Assembly: GCA_021613375.1 (NCBI GenBank)
Contig: CM038710.1
Span: forward strand, 32,098,695 to 32,162,694
Reading direction: 5' to 3'
Length of the DNA stretch: 64,000 bases
Source of the DNA: Megaleporinus macrocephalus
Lineage: Eukaryota; Chordata; Actinopteri; Characiformes; Anostomidae
Shown: one piece after another, positions 23,137 through 35,437 of the stretch
Numbering within the stretch: the stretch's first letter is position 1
How the letters are laid out: each line of letters starts with the position of its first letter
Notes under the pieces: model-generated
What the model was told of the DNA's origin: nothing
The model's database searches: none
Seen by the model: the letters and a program-made list of their open reading frames with translations, nothing else
Position numbers and translations under genes: made by a program

Positions 23137-23606
23137 AAGTAAATACAATCTTCCCTTCTGCTGTAAAGTTATCAGTTAAAGTGATACAAGTTAGCAATTT
23201 GATCATCTTTTATGCTGATTGAACATAAAATAAAACATATGTAGTTATTATTTAGGAGATATGAGGTGTTGTTTTGACAGCAATGACAGTCTGACCTAAG
23301 TATCTCTGATTTCTTATCTGTAGGTCTTTGTGAGAAGTGTTTGACAGAGTGAGATGGATGATTGCAACCCTGAGAAAGGAGACTGACAAAACTCTGTCAG
23401 CAGCATCTACCCCGCTCTCTCTCTCTTTCCATCTCTGTCTCTCTCTCTCTCAGTTACTGTCTATTGATCTCCCTCTCCCCCTGACCCCTCCTCCGCTGTC
23501 ACTCAAGGTCAGTTTCGCACTGATTCTCCCTGGCCTGCATACAGCACGACAGAACAAAGCGGGTGACCACGACTCAATAAGCAGGCCAAGTAATTCAACC
23601 CCCTCC

Positions 23607-23750
<144 letters not shown>

Positions 23751-23956
23751 AGAAAGTGGTGAATGATTGAAAGGAGGCATGGCTGTTGTATTCAGGACAC
23801 ATAAAGGACAGGCATCAAAAGCCTGAGCAAACATGCTTGCCAGCCCCTCTCTGTGGCCCCCTGTCAGACTGACACGGGCAAATGAGATGTCAGAGGCCAA
23901 CAGAGAAGAACTGTCCCACAGACAGAATCTCTAACCCCTCCAACCTTCAATAATCC

Positions 23957-24108
23957 AGAGAGAGAGAGAGGGAGAGAGAGAGAGGGAGGGAGAAAGAGAG
24001 AGAGAAAGAGAGAAAGACAGAGAGCAAGAGGGAGGGAGAAAGAGAGAGAGAAAGAGATAAAGACAGAGAGGGAGGGAGAAAGAGATAAAGAGATAAAGAG
24101 AGGGAGAT
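23957..24108. repeat. Purine-rich GA/GGGA imperfect repeat
   Basis: Mixed GAGA, GGGA and AAAG units over ~150 bp, with a locally repeated block (AGAGGGAGGGAGAAAGAGA). Confidence 0.9.
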
Positions 24109-24109
24109 A

Positions 24110-24876
24110 ACAATATAGCAAAATAACAATATTTCACAATAACAAAATTACTTTCGGCTTCCACAAACAAAAACGTACTCAGATTTTCTAAAATACAATG
24201 TATAGAAGTAATGCATATTAATTAATTAATTAATTAATTATTGCACATGCATGATATTAACCAGTGTTATATTAGGGAGTGGGGTCACATTTTGTTTTTT
24301 TTTAAAAGGAAAACACAAAACATGGTCTGAAAAAAGGGGATATATGGTCACCCTATTGTTTCATTGTAAACAGTGACCAACATAAGAGGCGTATTCAAGC
24401 AGCAACATTTCAATTTTCAGTTTGAAACATTCCAAAATGAACTAAAGTTATCAGCTGAATGTGAAGGATTGTTAGTAATCTCAAAGACCTCTGACTGAGG
24501 TCACCAGCCTGTCCTGTCTCGTAATACCACTTTGTCTGTCAAGAAGCGTCACTGTAGCATCAAATAAATCAATCTGGCATGAGAGGGTGAAGAAGTAGCA
24601 CTGCCCCGACGGCATATTCTAAAAATTTGCCGGTGTTGTATGTGATTCAGACTTCTCCTTGCAATGGTGCATTCACTGAACAGAAACCAACACCAGACTA
24701 CACTAGAACAACAGTAAAGTTCTAAAAGGGGTGCGCGGCCAGCTGTATTTGCTGTATTAGTTTTTATCAGCACGATGTGTTATATAAATAATACATTTCA
24801 CTAAATCGCAATTATACTGTGTTTATCTTATGTCTACTTTATGCTGATCAAGCAGCAAAAAAAATAAATAAATAAA

Positions 24877-24933
<57 letters not shown>

Positions 24934-25095
24934 CTTTTTCATTAAGAATAATTATGTTTAAAATATGCCTTAGTGAATAACAACATACAAAATATTGTAT
25001 ACGCAGTGACTACACAATAAAATCTTTGTCTTGTTTACCTCTGAAGGCTGCAGACATGTGAGACACAAACACATAACAGTAGGAAATTTAAAATG
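24110..25095. other. No supported gene; (TA)n tract
   Basis: Holds a TTAA-type tract at 24219-24241 and a (TA)n tract at 24880-24929. The reverse frame at 24549-24773 is unsupported. Confidence 0.5.
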
Positions 25096-25097
25096 TA

Positions 25098-25609
25098 CAG
25101 TACTGTGCAAAACTTTTAGTTACTTGGGGACATTTATTACATTTAAAAAGCAAATTTTCCAGACAAATAGCTTTAAACTTACATTTTTAATATGTATTCA
25201 CATAGTATTAATACAGTAAGTAATGGTTTTCATATGTCAGTGTGTTTATTTAACCATTTCCAAGCTTCTCCTTGTGGAAACAAACCAGTATTATTTGCAA
25301 TTCTCATCTAATACCTGCTTTGACAGCTCAGTACTTCATTAAGCTAAATCAAGATTGCTGCTGAAGGAATTGAATAAATTCAGACATTGCAGGAGAAATC
25401 TAGAACTAAACTTTGTTCTTCAAACTGGTGCACAAGATATTATCTACTTCTTTCAAAATAAGATATTTCCGTCACTTGGTATTGCATTTATGATTATTTA
25501 CATCTGTTCTAATGATATCTGGAGTTCTTACTGGTGAAAATACACTTACTGCTGAGATAAAGGCTTTTAAACAATGAGCTCAGGTGCTCAAGACTTTCGC
25601 ACAGTAGTG
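25098..25609. mobile_element. Complete TA-flanked Tc1-type non-autonomous element (family B)
   Basis: The element begins CAGTACTGTGCAAAACTTTT and ends AAGACTTTCGCACAGTAGTG. The ends are inverted repeats, and TA flanks lie at 25096-25097 and 25610-25611. It is 512 bp long with no transposase frame. It is the reference copy for the truncated one at 2924-3339. Confidence 0.85.
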
Positions 25610-25611
25610 TA

Positions 25612-26080
25612 AATGATGTGCTGACACAAGCCAACATGCGAATAACAAGAATACCAGCACTGTTTTTCCCACTGATATATATTGGATATGCAGTGAATAA
25701 GGAGGTTGGACAACACATTGAAAGCGACTGATCAGCTGGAGATCATGCTGATAGCCTCCCCCTCTGTCGAACACACGGAGAGACGGTTTGTTAGTGGAGT
25801 GGATTAATGAGATAGAGAGGCCTTCATTTCCTTGACAGATTGGCTGAAGTATTACAACTGATGGAAGTTATCAAACACAGTTATATTGAGAGTGATGAAA
25901 CATGGTGAGCAGTGATGCTTGTCCAGTCAGAAATGCATGTTGTTGCAGTTTCTTTTTCCAAAATTTGCTTTAATGATGCCATCAATTCTGTCATGTTCCA
26001 GAAACTCTAATGGAGGTTTCCCTTCTAAGCCCCCACCCCCATAAAAACACTGAAGGGAAATATCCGGTTACTTCAATCAC
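25612..26080. other. No supported gene
   Basis: Ordinary AT-rich sequence with no element recognised. Confidence 0.45.
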
Positions 26081-26084
26081 AGCT

Positions 26085-26690
26085 GACAGCTTGTGCTGGA
26101 ATCTTTTTATTAATGCTGTTTAAATGGGTGATGTGCATTTAGCTAAAGCGCTAAAAACAGCTCCGGCCTTCATCTTATTACCCACGCTCATAAAAAAGAC
26201 GAAACGGTGGAATTAGTGATCTACAAATTTTTCAAACGAGCCTCATCAAGCGCTCACTGCTGACCTTCGATGCTCCTTTTTTAAATCATGAATTCTTCGT
26301 CTGGCTTCACGTATAGCAGCGCTAAAGCAAAGTGATCGGCTCATCGTGGCCTTCTGAGGTGAAGACGTAAGCATGTTCGGGATTCAGGAGATGACGGGCT
26401 CAAAGAGGCATCCACTGTTTACCATCTCCCTTTCTCTTCCCAGAGGGTACCCAAGCACTTACACCAGTTAAACACACACCGCTCTCCCCACATCAGTCAG
26501 CATTACTCATTGAACCGGCGCGCACACACACGGAAAATGACTTTTAGCCGGTTTACTGTCTGATGCAGGCTGACAGCTCCCAGGCTGTAAGTGCACGGCC
26601 AATGCTGTCAGCCTTTTGATTGGTTCTAATTGAATATGTAGTGCGATCTCACACTGTGAGCTGAAGAGTCTGAACCTTGAGCGCTTTTCT
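26085..26690. other. Candidate conserved non-coding element
   Basis: A block of balanced base composition, free of recognisable repeats. It includes AAAGCGCTAAAAACAGCTCC, GACGAAACGGTGGAATTAG and TGTCAGCCTTTTGATTGGTT. It stands out against the repeat-filled surroundings and has no good coding frame. It reads like an enhancer-type conserved element, but conservation cannot be tested here. Confidence 0.3.
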
Positions 26691-26759
26691 TTTTTTTCTG
26701 GCTTTTCAAAAACTCTATTGCACCCATTATCTGATGTGTAGAAGTCCACACCGCTTCTT

Positions 26760-27300
26760 CCACTGTCAGTACAGAGAAAGATTGACTAGTCGGCTGCACG
26801 AATTATATCTCAGCAAATTATCTTAAATCTAGAGAATATATGTAAGATTTTTCTAAAGAAGAACATTATTAGAACCTATTTTGAAATAGTAAAATAGTCC
26901 TATTCCACCAACTGTTAGTTTTGTATTGAAGGGTCTCTATCCGACCTTATTCTTGCATTTTAATTTCTTACCCTGAGGTGCATTCATGACATTTTTGTGC
27001 TTTTATGTTCTCAAAGTCATATGTCACCTTTACATGGCTGTTTTTCAACCTCTCTTTATTCTTTCAGAATTGAACATGCTTTTGAACATTGAACATTTTT
27101 GCCCCTGTGTATGACGGATATATGTAAAAGAACCTTGTACTGATTGGCTGTCCTGTGTCATGCCTCAGTCTGGCATAAAGCACTCTTTATAGCTTTAACA
27201 TGGATGGCTAAGGCTAAACCGCTGTAGACTGAATAGGTGGATATTTTAGGAAATATTTGTTAAGAACAGACAGATTAAACAAAAATGATATAATAATAAA
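26760..27300. other. No supported gene
   Basis: AT-rich. GATTGGCTGTCCTGTGTCAT near 27140 resembles short stretches near 35175 and 45125 (reverse), suggesting an unidentified low-copy repeat. Confidence 0.35.
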
Positions 27301-27305
27301 TATTA

Positions 27306-27460
27306 TATATCATCAGCGTCCAAAGAAAAACAATGTCCATTTTGGCAATGATCTTTTTTCCACTTTGGAATGCAGCAGTTGCTGTTTACATTGTATTAAA
27401 AAAATTACGATGAATGGACCAATAGAAATGCCCCAAAATAACTTGGAAAAACTTCTAATT
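27306..27460. mobile_element. MITE copy (family A), reverse orientation, truncated
   Basis: ATATCATCAGCGTCCAAAGA matches the family terminus. GGACCAATAGAAATGCCCCA is the reverse complement of the family's TCCATTGGTCC region. The opposite end does not continue. Confidence 0.5.
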
Positions 27461-27664
27461 CCATTGACTCACATTAAAAGTAATGAAGGTTTTTGGCCAA
27501 TTTTGGATTTACTTATTGAGTTAAACCAATTTTATTTGCCAAAGTATGTTTTTTTTGCTTCAGAAACTTAAGAAGCAAATACCTGATACACAGGAAGCAC
27601 TGACCTGACTCATCAAGCTACAAGCAGGCAAACTGATGTCAGCAAGATTCAAAACTACTTAGGG

Positions 27665-28070
27665 CAGGGGTGTCCCTCAGGCCAAATGCGGCCCACAGAC
27701 AGATTTTATTGGCCCGCGGCATCACTCGTAGGAATATCTTATAAGTGGCCTGTCAGTACTTAGAATTTTTCCTTTCACCTGACGGTGGCAGCAGTACATA
27801 TATGTATAGTATGTTTTACCGCTGTGTTAGTAATCAAAGTTATCTAAACTTAAGCCACTTTCTGACTGGGCCTGAATTTACGGAACGGCATGCATGTGTC
27901 TCTTATACCAAGAGACTGTTGTGGTAAAGAAGGAGTTAAATATCAAGAGACATTATTAAACAAAGCATGGACATTATAGTAAATATTCAAGGGACGAGAG
28001 GACAGAGAGACCTGCTCTCACAGCAGCAACGGTTCTTCAGGGCACGTGGGGAGTTATGAGGTGGCTATGC
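27665..28070 (+). pseudogene. hAT-type transposon relic with BED-finger-like transposase remnant
   Basis: The left terminus CAGGGGTGTCCCTCAGGCC has the CAGGGG start seen in many hAT elements. From about 27900 one forward frame reads LLYQETVVVKKELNIKRHY, a stop, then TKHGHYSKYSRDERTERP. This matches the end of the zinc-finger segment of hAT-family transposases (KEYN-RRHY-TKH pattern). The catalytic domain and right terminus are gone. Sequence from 28084 belongs to another element, so the copy is truncated. Confidence 0.65.
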
Positions 28071-28083
28071 TAATCGCTAAGCA

Positions 28084-28188
28084 GTGACACTGAGGTGTTT
28101 AAACACTCCAGCAGCCCTGCTGTGTCTGATCCACTCACACCTGCACAACACACTCTAACATCACACCCACATCAGTGTCACTGCAGAG
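28084..28188. mobile_element. Fragment of long-inverted-repeat transposon (family C)
   Basis: GCAGTGACACTGAGGTGTTT, CTGATCCACTCACACC and ATCAGTGTCACTGCAGAG match one arm of the element at 13255-13875. It abuts the hAT relic. Confidence 0.7.
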
Positions 28189-28827
28189 AAACTCACCATC
28201 AGAGAAATGTTCTCCATACCCTAATAGATTATGTGACTTAAGAAATATAAGATTTGCTGTTATTAAGATTTATAAATTTGCTAATGCACAGCGAGTGAGT
28301 GATATACAGTCTACATGTGAAACACTGAAGATACTTGATGCAGGAATGTTGTTCAGCACATGTTCAGACAAAGTTTGTGGTACGTTGTAACATTGTTTAC
28401 TGTGTTGATATCCTGCTGCTGCAGTTACAGTCAAATTAAATTAATTAGTTAAATATTTATTAATTATTCTATACATGTGTGTTTTTTCATATTTGGAATA
28501 CAGTGTTAAATGTAATTTATTAATAATACTTTTGTGAAAAGAGCCCTGTCCAATCTGGTCCCCTTTGGAAAAAAGGGTATTAACTTAGGGTATTAACAAT
28601 AACCTTCACTTTCCCTGGAGGAAATTAAAGAGGCTTAGATAACAACTGATTAGCCGAGAATGCAGATGCAATCAAATAACATGTAATACATGAGGCACGT
28701 AACATAATGCTGAAATGGCTAAGCACTGCTGCTGTAGTCACTGCCTGCCATTTTTACTTTCACCTGTGTACCCATCTGAGCTATTGACCAGCAGTAGTTT
28801 GAATATGAACGAAAACATGAATATAAA

Positions 28828-29053
28828 ATATCATTACTGTCCAGAGAAAGATTTTCAAAATAGTAACTTTACAGGAGAGACCTAAGAGCTTTTTGGAACC
28901 AGAGGTTTTTCCAAGTGCATTTTGGAGCATTTCCATTGGTCCATTCATTGTCAAATTTTCATACGATGTAAACGTCAGCTGCTGCATTCAAATAACATAG
29001 AGAAATAAAAATAGAAAATGGATACATGTTTTTCTTTGAACAGTGATGATATA
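28828..29053. mobile_element. MITE, best copy of family A (~226 bp)
   Basis: The left end ATATCATTACTGTCCAGAGA and the reverse complement of the right end (ATATCATCACTGTTCAAAGA) form terminal inverted repeats of about 25 bp. The interior holds GGAGCATTTCCATTGGTCCA and CAGCTGCTGCATTCAAATAA. There is no frame. Three other copies lie at 1076, 19145 and 27306. Confidence 0.7.
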
Positions 29054-29237
29054 GACACAGCAAGACCACACATAGCTGGTTAATGCATTTACATGGTACA
29101 ATATATTGCACAAAAGTGAACTAAAAAATTACTGATCATAAAAAATGACTAATCTGGCAAAGCAAACTTTGATCCCATTCCCAAATATCCAAGTGTTATA
29201 ATAATTCAGCATACAGACCACCCACTTCAATTTACCA

Positions 29238-29440
29238 GAACTTCAATTCACCTTCCTTCAGGTCGTTGGTACAAACTATCCTTCTACCCACACTGAATTA
29301 GCACGCACTGACAATTAATATATGTATTTTTTATTTGTTTTTGTTGTGCCGTCCCTGTATCCTATTTGCATGTGTATTTTGTATTTTTGCATGTTCAGGT
29401 TATATACCATGCTTATTTTTGCATTGTTCAGGTTTGTTAC
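29238..29440 (+). mobile_element. Possible LINE 3' end (Rex1/Babar-like)
   Basis: CCTTCCTTCAGGTCGTTGGT resembles the final coding stretch (PSGR) of fish Rex1/Babar-type LINEs. It is followed by an AT-rich 3' region. No target duplication was seen. Tentative. Confidence 0.3.
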
Positions 29441-29457
29441 GTTCCCACAGGCTAGGG

Positions 29458-30216
29458 TAGGGGTCACTAATAGGCGGACCTCGGCCCAGGTCCGGACCCA
29501 GACGTTGTCCAATGCGGACACGAACCGATAAGCTATTGTAAAAAATTTAATGTTGACAGTGTGAACTTTTCTAGTCTTTACGGTATACGGGCTTTGCGTT
29601 GCAGTAAACTCACAGACCAATCGCGTGCGTTGAAAGATCACCGAAGGCTCCTCAGCCAATCAGATCTGTGCAGATTAGGGCCTGTGCGTGCACACATGTG
29701 AGAAGCGACAGTCGGAGAATAAACTGAGTCGGGGACTATTGTGCCCTAAAGAAAAAAGAAGTCGAATTTAAATGGGCGGAGACATGTTTATTCCTCCCAC
29801 AGGCAGGGGACATGTCAAGATATGAAATTGAGTTAACAAATAGATGCACGTTTTGATTAAATAAACACTTTATGATGCACCTTTTTTCCAAAGCTTTCTG
29901 TTTTTTTAACGTAGTCCTTGTTTTTACTTGAAGTGAGGAAAAAAAACATTTATTTGAAGTTTTATAAATAATTCATTCAGTTCAGCATTTAAGTCAATAC
30001 ATATTGTTGAAATATACTGAACAGTATTTGTAATTTGTTTGTCTTTCAGTTTTTGTAAAATACTGATAGAACTACTGATAGAGCTGATAGAGGCTACTTC
30101 AGTATACAGGATATGGCACTGAATCATAACAGAAGTTAGAAATGATGATGGTCCGGACCTTGGCCTAAGGAAATTTCCTCTAATTGGACCTTACTGAACT
30201 TTAATTAAATACCCTG
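29458..30216 (+). mobile_element. hAT-type non-autonomous element, copy 1 (759 bp)
   Basis: Flanks GGCTAGGG (29450-29457) and GGCTAGAG (30217-30224) form an 8-bp duplication with one mismatch, as expected for hAT. The left end is TAGGGGTCACTAATAGGCGG and the right end is TTAATTAAATACCCTG. The copy shares its body with 44295-44929 (CTTTTCTAGTCTTTACGGTA, GTATACAGGATATGGCACTG). A decayed KKEVEFKW-like stretch near 29755 could be the start of a lost transposase. Confidence 0.85.
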
Positions 30217-30224
30217 GGCTAGAG

Positions 30225-31045
30225 TCTAGTGGAGAGTATGGGGACAGTAACATGTGTAGTGTGAATAGGTGTAGATGGCCAAGCAGTGAGGAAACCAGAA
30301 AGTTATGTACGCACCTAACATGGAAAAGTATTATTGAAGACAAATAAATCACTTAAGGAGCAGGAATTAATAACTTAATATCTAATCCAACAAAATACAG
30401 TGCTGTTATTTGTTTGCTGTATATGGTGCCCATAGTATTTTCTGCAACATTTCTAACCTGCAGCTAAATGAACTACATAGATATATATGGTGCTGCTATG
30501 GGCCAACTAGAGACTGGTGGCTGGTGGTCAGTAAGGTAGGTATGTAGCTATAATCTCATTTACTGACTTGTGCAAGCTGGATTAGTTTTACCTGGAGAGG
30601 TGGTGTAATTTGAGTGAGATCCCATTTTAATGCAGTCCGAACCTGCCATGTCTGTAGTTTTTACACGTCTGTTAGGTAATAAGTAATTCACCAAAACTCA
30701 GAGCTTCTTTAATAACAGCAGTCCTGCTTGAATCCACACCTCAATAATGTAATAACAAAACTGAGGAATAGAAAATGGTGTTTGCCTTTATTTACCCAAA
30801 AAAGATTTATGACCTGAAGACAAGGCTTACAGCTAAAATAGTCCTTGATTTATCCTGAAGTGCATGAACAGACTGTTAAAATCCACAAAATGTTTGGTGA
30901 TGCCTGAATTACAGGAAAAGTAAAATAAATTCAGTGCAATGCGCTTTCAGTCTTGTTGGACAGACTCTGGCAAGTTGAATGAACCCACTTTACCAGCCTA
31001 ATGCTAGTCTATTTGCCATGTGGCCCCCATACTGTGTTGTTATTG
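30225..31045. other. No supported gene
   Basis: AT-rich sequence with no recognised element or exon. Confidence 0.5.
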
Positions 31046-31053
31046 TTCATAGG

Positions 31054-31231
31054 CATGGGCGTGGTAGTGGGGGGGGAAAGTGGACCTGACTACCCAGGGC
31101 CCGAGTAGGGAGAGGGGCCCATGAAAATCCAGTTTTGTTTTTTTTTGCTCATGTTTCTTGTGTACTGGCATGGATAGGGGTCCATTGGCATTGAGAGTGT
31201 ACAGGACCCAGAATTTGCTGCTACGCCCCTG
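31054..31231. mobile_element. hAT-type MITE (178 bp) with 8-bp target duplication
   Basis: Flanks are TTCATAGG (31046-31053) and TTCAGAGG (31232-31239), a 7/8 match. The left end is CATGGGCGTGGTAG and the right end is CTGCTACGCCCCTG, whose reverse complement is CAGGGGCGTAGCAG. The interior has GGGCCC motifs typical of this fish repeat type. Confidence 0.75.
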
Positions 31232-31239
31232 TTCAGAGG

Positions 31240-33040
31240 TATGCTGCTTGTGGCATAGTGCTGATGTACATGGCCGCGCCTGGGCTATTTGGGGTTATTT
31301 GAACAACTACACGGATCCTTTATCCTGTGCAAATCAGCTAAGCCCAATCACACACACATTACATTACCAGCCCTCCTCTGGTAAAAACAGTCCCGTACAA
31401 AGAGGGGTTTACATGTATTTTAATGAAACCTTGTGGAGTTTGTACTCCTAATTATTATAGTATTTTCAAATGATAGTACTTTAACTTATACTCAAAGCAA
31501 ACTACTTGTCCAGTTACGCTTTAATTATTAACACTTAGTTACTGATTCCCTTTTTTGCAGGGCTGCACAGCAGGGCACCCAGCGGTAGTCTGCTCTGTTC
31601 TTGAAACTTAAACGCAAATGCGCAGGTGTTACCTGAGACAGGCTATAATGAGACAGGCAGCAGCGGTGCTATACACCTAATTAAATGAAGCAGTGTGCAC
31701 ATCGTCCTATATAGAGCTAAAATAAAAATAATACACAAAATAACACATGTACTGAAACACTGCATGGCTCTTACAAAACCAACAAAATCTGCTTGGATCT
31801 TTTGAGGTTGCTGGGACAGCTTTTCTATAATGGGGGCTATGTAGTGACCCACCACTGGCTTGTCATGTGGTGAGAGCCGTTGTTACAGAGCAGGTTCTTG
31901 CACACACACATACGATAGAAGAGACTGTAAAGTTGTAAATAACTTGTTATTGTTGGCTTAAAATGACTTTACATGTTGGTTGTGTTGTTCTGTGCTGACC
32001 TGTGGAGTTAGTTAGTAGGTCTATGTGTCCACCCTGGACAACAAAGTGTGTGATTAGAAGTGACCTGCCCCACTTTGCCCTATTTCAGGTTCTAAGCTGC
32101 TTTTTGTGTTCTAGCTATGCGTTCCATGTCTTCTTCTATGCTGATGCAACAGTAATAGAATTGTATCTGAGCCTCATGTGCTCCTGTAAGCTCCCTTCCG
32201 TTCTCCATGGCTGGCGAAGTTGAAAAGTTAAGTGTTCCCACACTTGTGATGCATGTATCTTGTTCAGTCCTACTCATCATACCCACTTGTCTGGGGTCAC
32301 CTGCATGGTAGAACACTCACCCAGCTGTTCACATAGCAGCAGTACTGAGTATGTTTCTCTCTCGTGAAGCCAAGGTGAGCCACCCCATTGGCAATGGGCT
32401 GTAAACAAGCTCTCTGCTTGAATGAAAAACAGTCTGAAGCAGTTCACAAGCCTCTCATCCACTGCTTTCATCTTTGCTCCGCTACAGGGTCAGTCCCCGG
32501 GCATCACCCCAAAAACTGAATGGATTACACTGTGCACTCGAAAACAACATCTGCATTTACATATTTTAATAGTGTTTCAATGATCTGGCTTTTGCATCTA
32601 GTTTTGTCTTAACAATCTGGCACACTTGTGTGGGCATGCACAATATGGATGAAATCACATACAGTGATTGTATTGCTAGGTTTGGCAACTGCAGTGCATT
32701 TCACTAGATATTAGAACATAATGGTGATCCCTGAATGGAATATGGTAAATAGCCAGCTTGCATTATCTTGACCAAGAGAATTTGCATTTGTTAGTTCACA
32801 AGAATGCTTTGCTACCAAAGAAACTTACGTGGATCATCTGAGGATTGTTCAAGGATCCGGCATGGCTGCAAGTGCTCTTTCAAAATAAGCATAAGCACAC
32901 TTCACACTGTGTAGCAACATCTGGAGTTGATTTATAGATTGTTGGTTTGGTCATTTATTTGTGACTGACGGTATCATAAGCACCGCGTACAAAAAAATTG
33001 AACACATTTTGCAAGACCCTGTAGAAAATTTTTGGTAATG
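31240..33040. other. No supported gene
   Basis: Mixed composition. Frames at 31158-31451, 31643-31855, 32002-32223 and 32277-32471 are short and unsupported. The region around 32390-32490 is more balanced in composition and not obviously repetitive. Confidence 0.4.
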
Positions 33041-33044
33041 AGAT

Positions 33045-33170
33045 AAAAAGCCCAAGCACACAGCTAAAATTGAGACATACTGATCATGCAGAGAAGCTGC
33101 TGGTGGTCTTAAAACAATGGATTCTCCAACCCAGAGCTCAGAAACTCCAACCAAAGAACAGCTAAAAAGT
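33045..33170 (+). pseudogene. Tc1-like transposase 3' fragment (third subfamily)
   Basis: GAGAAGCTGCTGGTGGTCTT followed by AACAATGGATTCTCCAACCC is the sense version of the sequence at 14160-14232 (reverse). It matches the region just before the last catalytic residue of a fish Tc1-like transposase. Only this portion survives. Confidence 0.5.
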
Positions 33171-33599
33171 TATACAATACAATTATTTGATGAAACAAAA
33201 TAAATTTCATTGATATTAAAACATCCAGCTACATGGGCCCTTTATAGATAAGACACAAAAAGAACATTTTTATATGTAAACAACCGCTGAGGCATTAAAA
33301 TGGTTTGTTGGGCTATATCTAATCATTGCTTTTAATTAAAGAACCTTTGAAAAAACATTTTTACAGCTGTATATTTTTATCAACACTGCCACTCAGACTG
33401 CACTCACTAACTGCCTGTTGGTATTATTAATTTGTATTATTTATTGGTATTATTTATTGATAGATAACATGCTGTTTACAACTCATAACAATATTGTTAC
33501 TCATAACAATAGAATTAACATTTCACTATTTAATAGTAATATAGTAGTATATTTATATTTTCATACTCATATTTGTATAATAGTATACATATATATGCA

Positions 33600-33631
33600 T
33601 TTCATTGCCTGAGCAATGGCAATAAAGTTGA

Positions 33632-33729
<98 letters not shown>

Positions 33730-33730
33730 T
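33600..33730 (+). repeat. Retroposon 3' tail with (TCTA)n microsatellite
   Basis: GAGCAATGGCAATAAAGTTG is a typical fish retroposon end. It runs directly into about 24 TCTA units (33633-33729). Confidence 0.8.
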
Positions 33731-34129
33731 TTATACCTGCAGAAAGTGAATCAGCAACTCAACAGGCAGCAAAGCTTAAAGACCCAAAAGTATTTGACTG
33801 CACTGTTTCCATATAGGTTTCTAATTGAAAAACGGCTCAGTGGGATCCTACCCCCAACCTTCATCCTTTCCTTCGTCCTCCTCTCCCAAACACTCAAGCA
33901 TGCAGAACAACAGGGAGCACGGAGAAGCTTGAAGGAGAGAGGTAGAGAGTATGTGAGCATGCGTGTTTGATGCTGGAAGAGACTGAATGAAGTGAATCGC
34001 CTTCACTACATCTGAGGCTCCTGCTGTAAACACCCCCCCACCCCCACCCCCACACACCATTCTAAAGTGCACCCCCCCATCCTTCAGAAGCGAAAGCACG
34101 TGGGTGGGAAAAGAAAGGACTTCTATTTT

Positions 34130-35000
34130 AGTGACTCTTCAGCAGAAATGAATAAACGTCTTCCAGAAGGCTCTTCCTGAAGGAGTCAGGCACTTAGAAG
34201 ACACAACATGTAGGCAAACGAAGAGAGAGGAATGGACTCAGGTAGCCATTAGGGGCCATCAGCTAATAGCCACTTTAAGAAATCAGTTTATTCAAGCTTC
34301 AGCTAATGCTTAAAAGTGTATGCTTTCCAAGCGGCCAAACGGATATACTTTAAATAGGCTTATTAAATTTAAAAGCATAATGTTTGGGGAAAATTGAATT
34401 GCTTTAGCATTTAGGGCCCAACCTATGCAGGGCTTATCCTGTACGTTATAAGGTCCTTTTGATTTTTTTCATCCACCAGTGTTGACGTGCATGAAATAAG
34501 TGGACGGAAAAGTTGGAAATTGAAAGAAATGTCAAAATATTGCCTAAAGATTTTTCTATGCTTGGATGAAGTGAAAAGAATGGGGTCAGAACTTTCCACT
34601 GTGTAGACCTCATGTGATGGACAGGACGGTTGTCTCTCACCAAACGTCAAAAGCATGTCAGGTCATCTTCAGGAATTTGCACTAACTGTAGTCACCTGTG
34701 GGAATTTAAAAATTATCTAAATATTTGTCAAATTTATTACAGCTTATGGAATAACAGGCTTACAATCAATAATTAAATCAATCAATAGGTAACATTTCCT
34801 CCCAACAAAACATACCTTTATCTTCAAGCTTTTTCTCCTCATCTTCTCTTTTCCTTTTTTGAGATGTGAATAACCAGCCACTTTTTTCTGCTCAGTTCAA
34901 CAGCAAAATTGAACACAAAAGTTTATAGGGGGCCTCGCTGGCAGCCGACGGGCCCTAGGCAGCTGCTTATATCACTTATTAGGTAGAACCTGCTCTAGCT
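34130..35000. other. No supported gene
   Basis: The reverse frame at 34423-34656 has mixed composition but no recognised family. A GGGGGCCTCGCTGGCAGCCG stretch near 34930 resembles repeat sequence. Confidence 0.4.
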
Positions 35001-35044
35001 ATATGTACCAAAAGCAGCAGAATTAACAAGCATTAACAAAAGCA

Positions 35045-35110
35045 GAACATTTTAAATGTAAGGGATAAAGAGAGGTTTGGATATTTGGTACTTAACATAA
35101 TTACTATCTG
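35045..35110. repeat. Short direct repeat, copy 1
   Basis: The stretch AATGTAAGGGATAAAGAGAG with following TTTGG and ATTTGGTACTTAACATAA recurs at 35438-35485. It may belong to a low-copy interspersed repeat related to 45190-45250. Confidence 0.6.
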
Positions 35111-35437
35111 ATCTCTAAACAGGCTGTTTTGTACGGCACCTTTAAGACTAATATATATATTTTGTTCTGAATGGCTGTCCTGTATTGTTCCTCATTCAAA
35201 AATCAGAAATACTTGGAATTTCAGAGTGAATGCCAGATATATGTAAATGTGTTGGTTTTTGATAGAACAATCAATTCAACAGAGGCTGCATAGGAACTGT
35301 CTGGACTGTGGAGGGAATGGTATGCTTTAAAACTTGAACAGCATTTACAAACTTCATCAAACTTATTTCAAAATAATGGGAAAGAATATGGTTTTCCGTA
35401 AGTCCTTCACAAGCACATTACCAAAAGCAGCATATTT

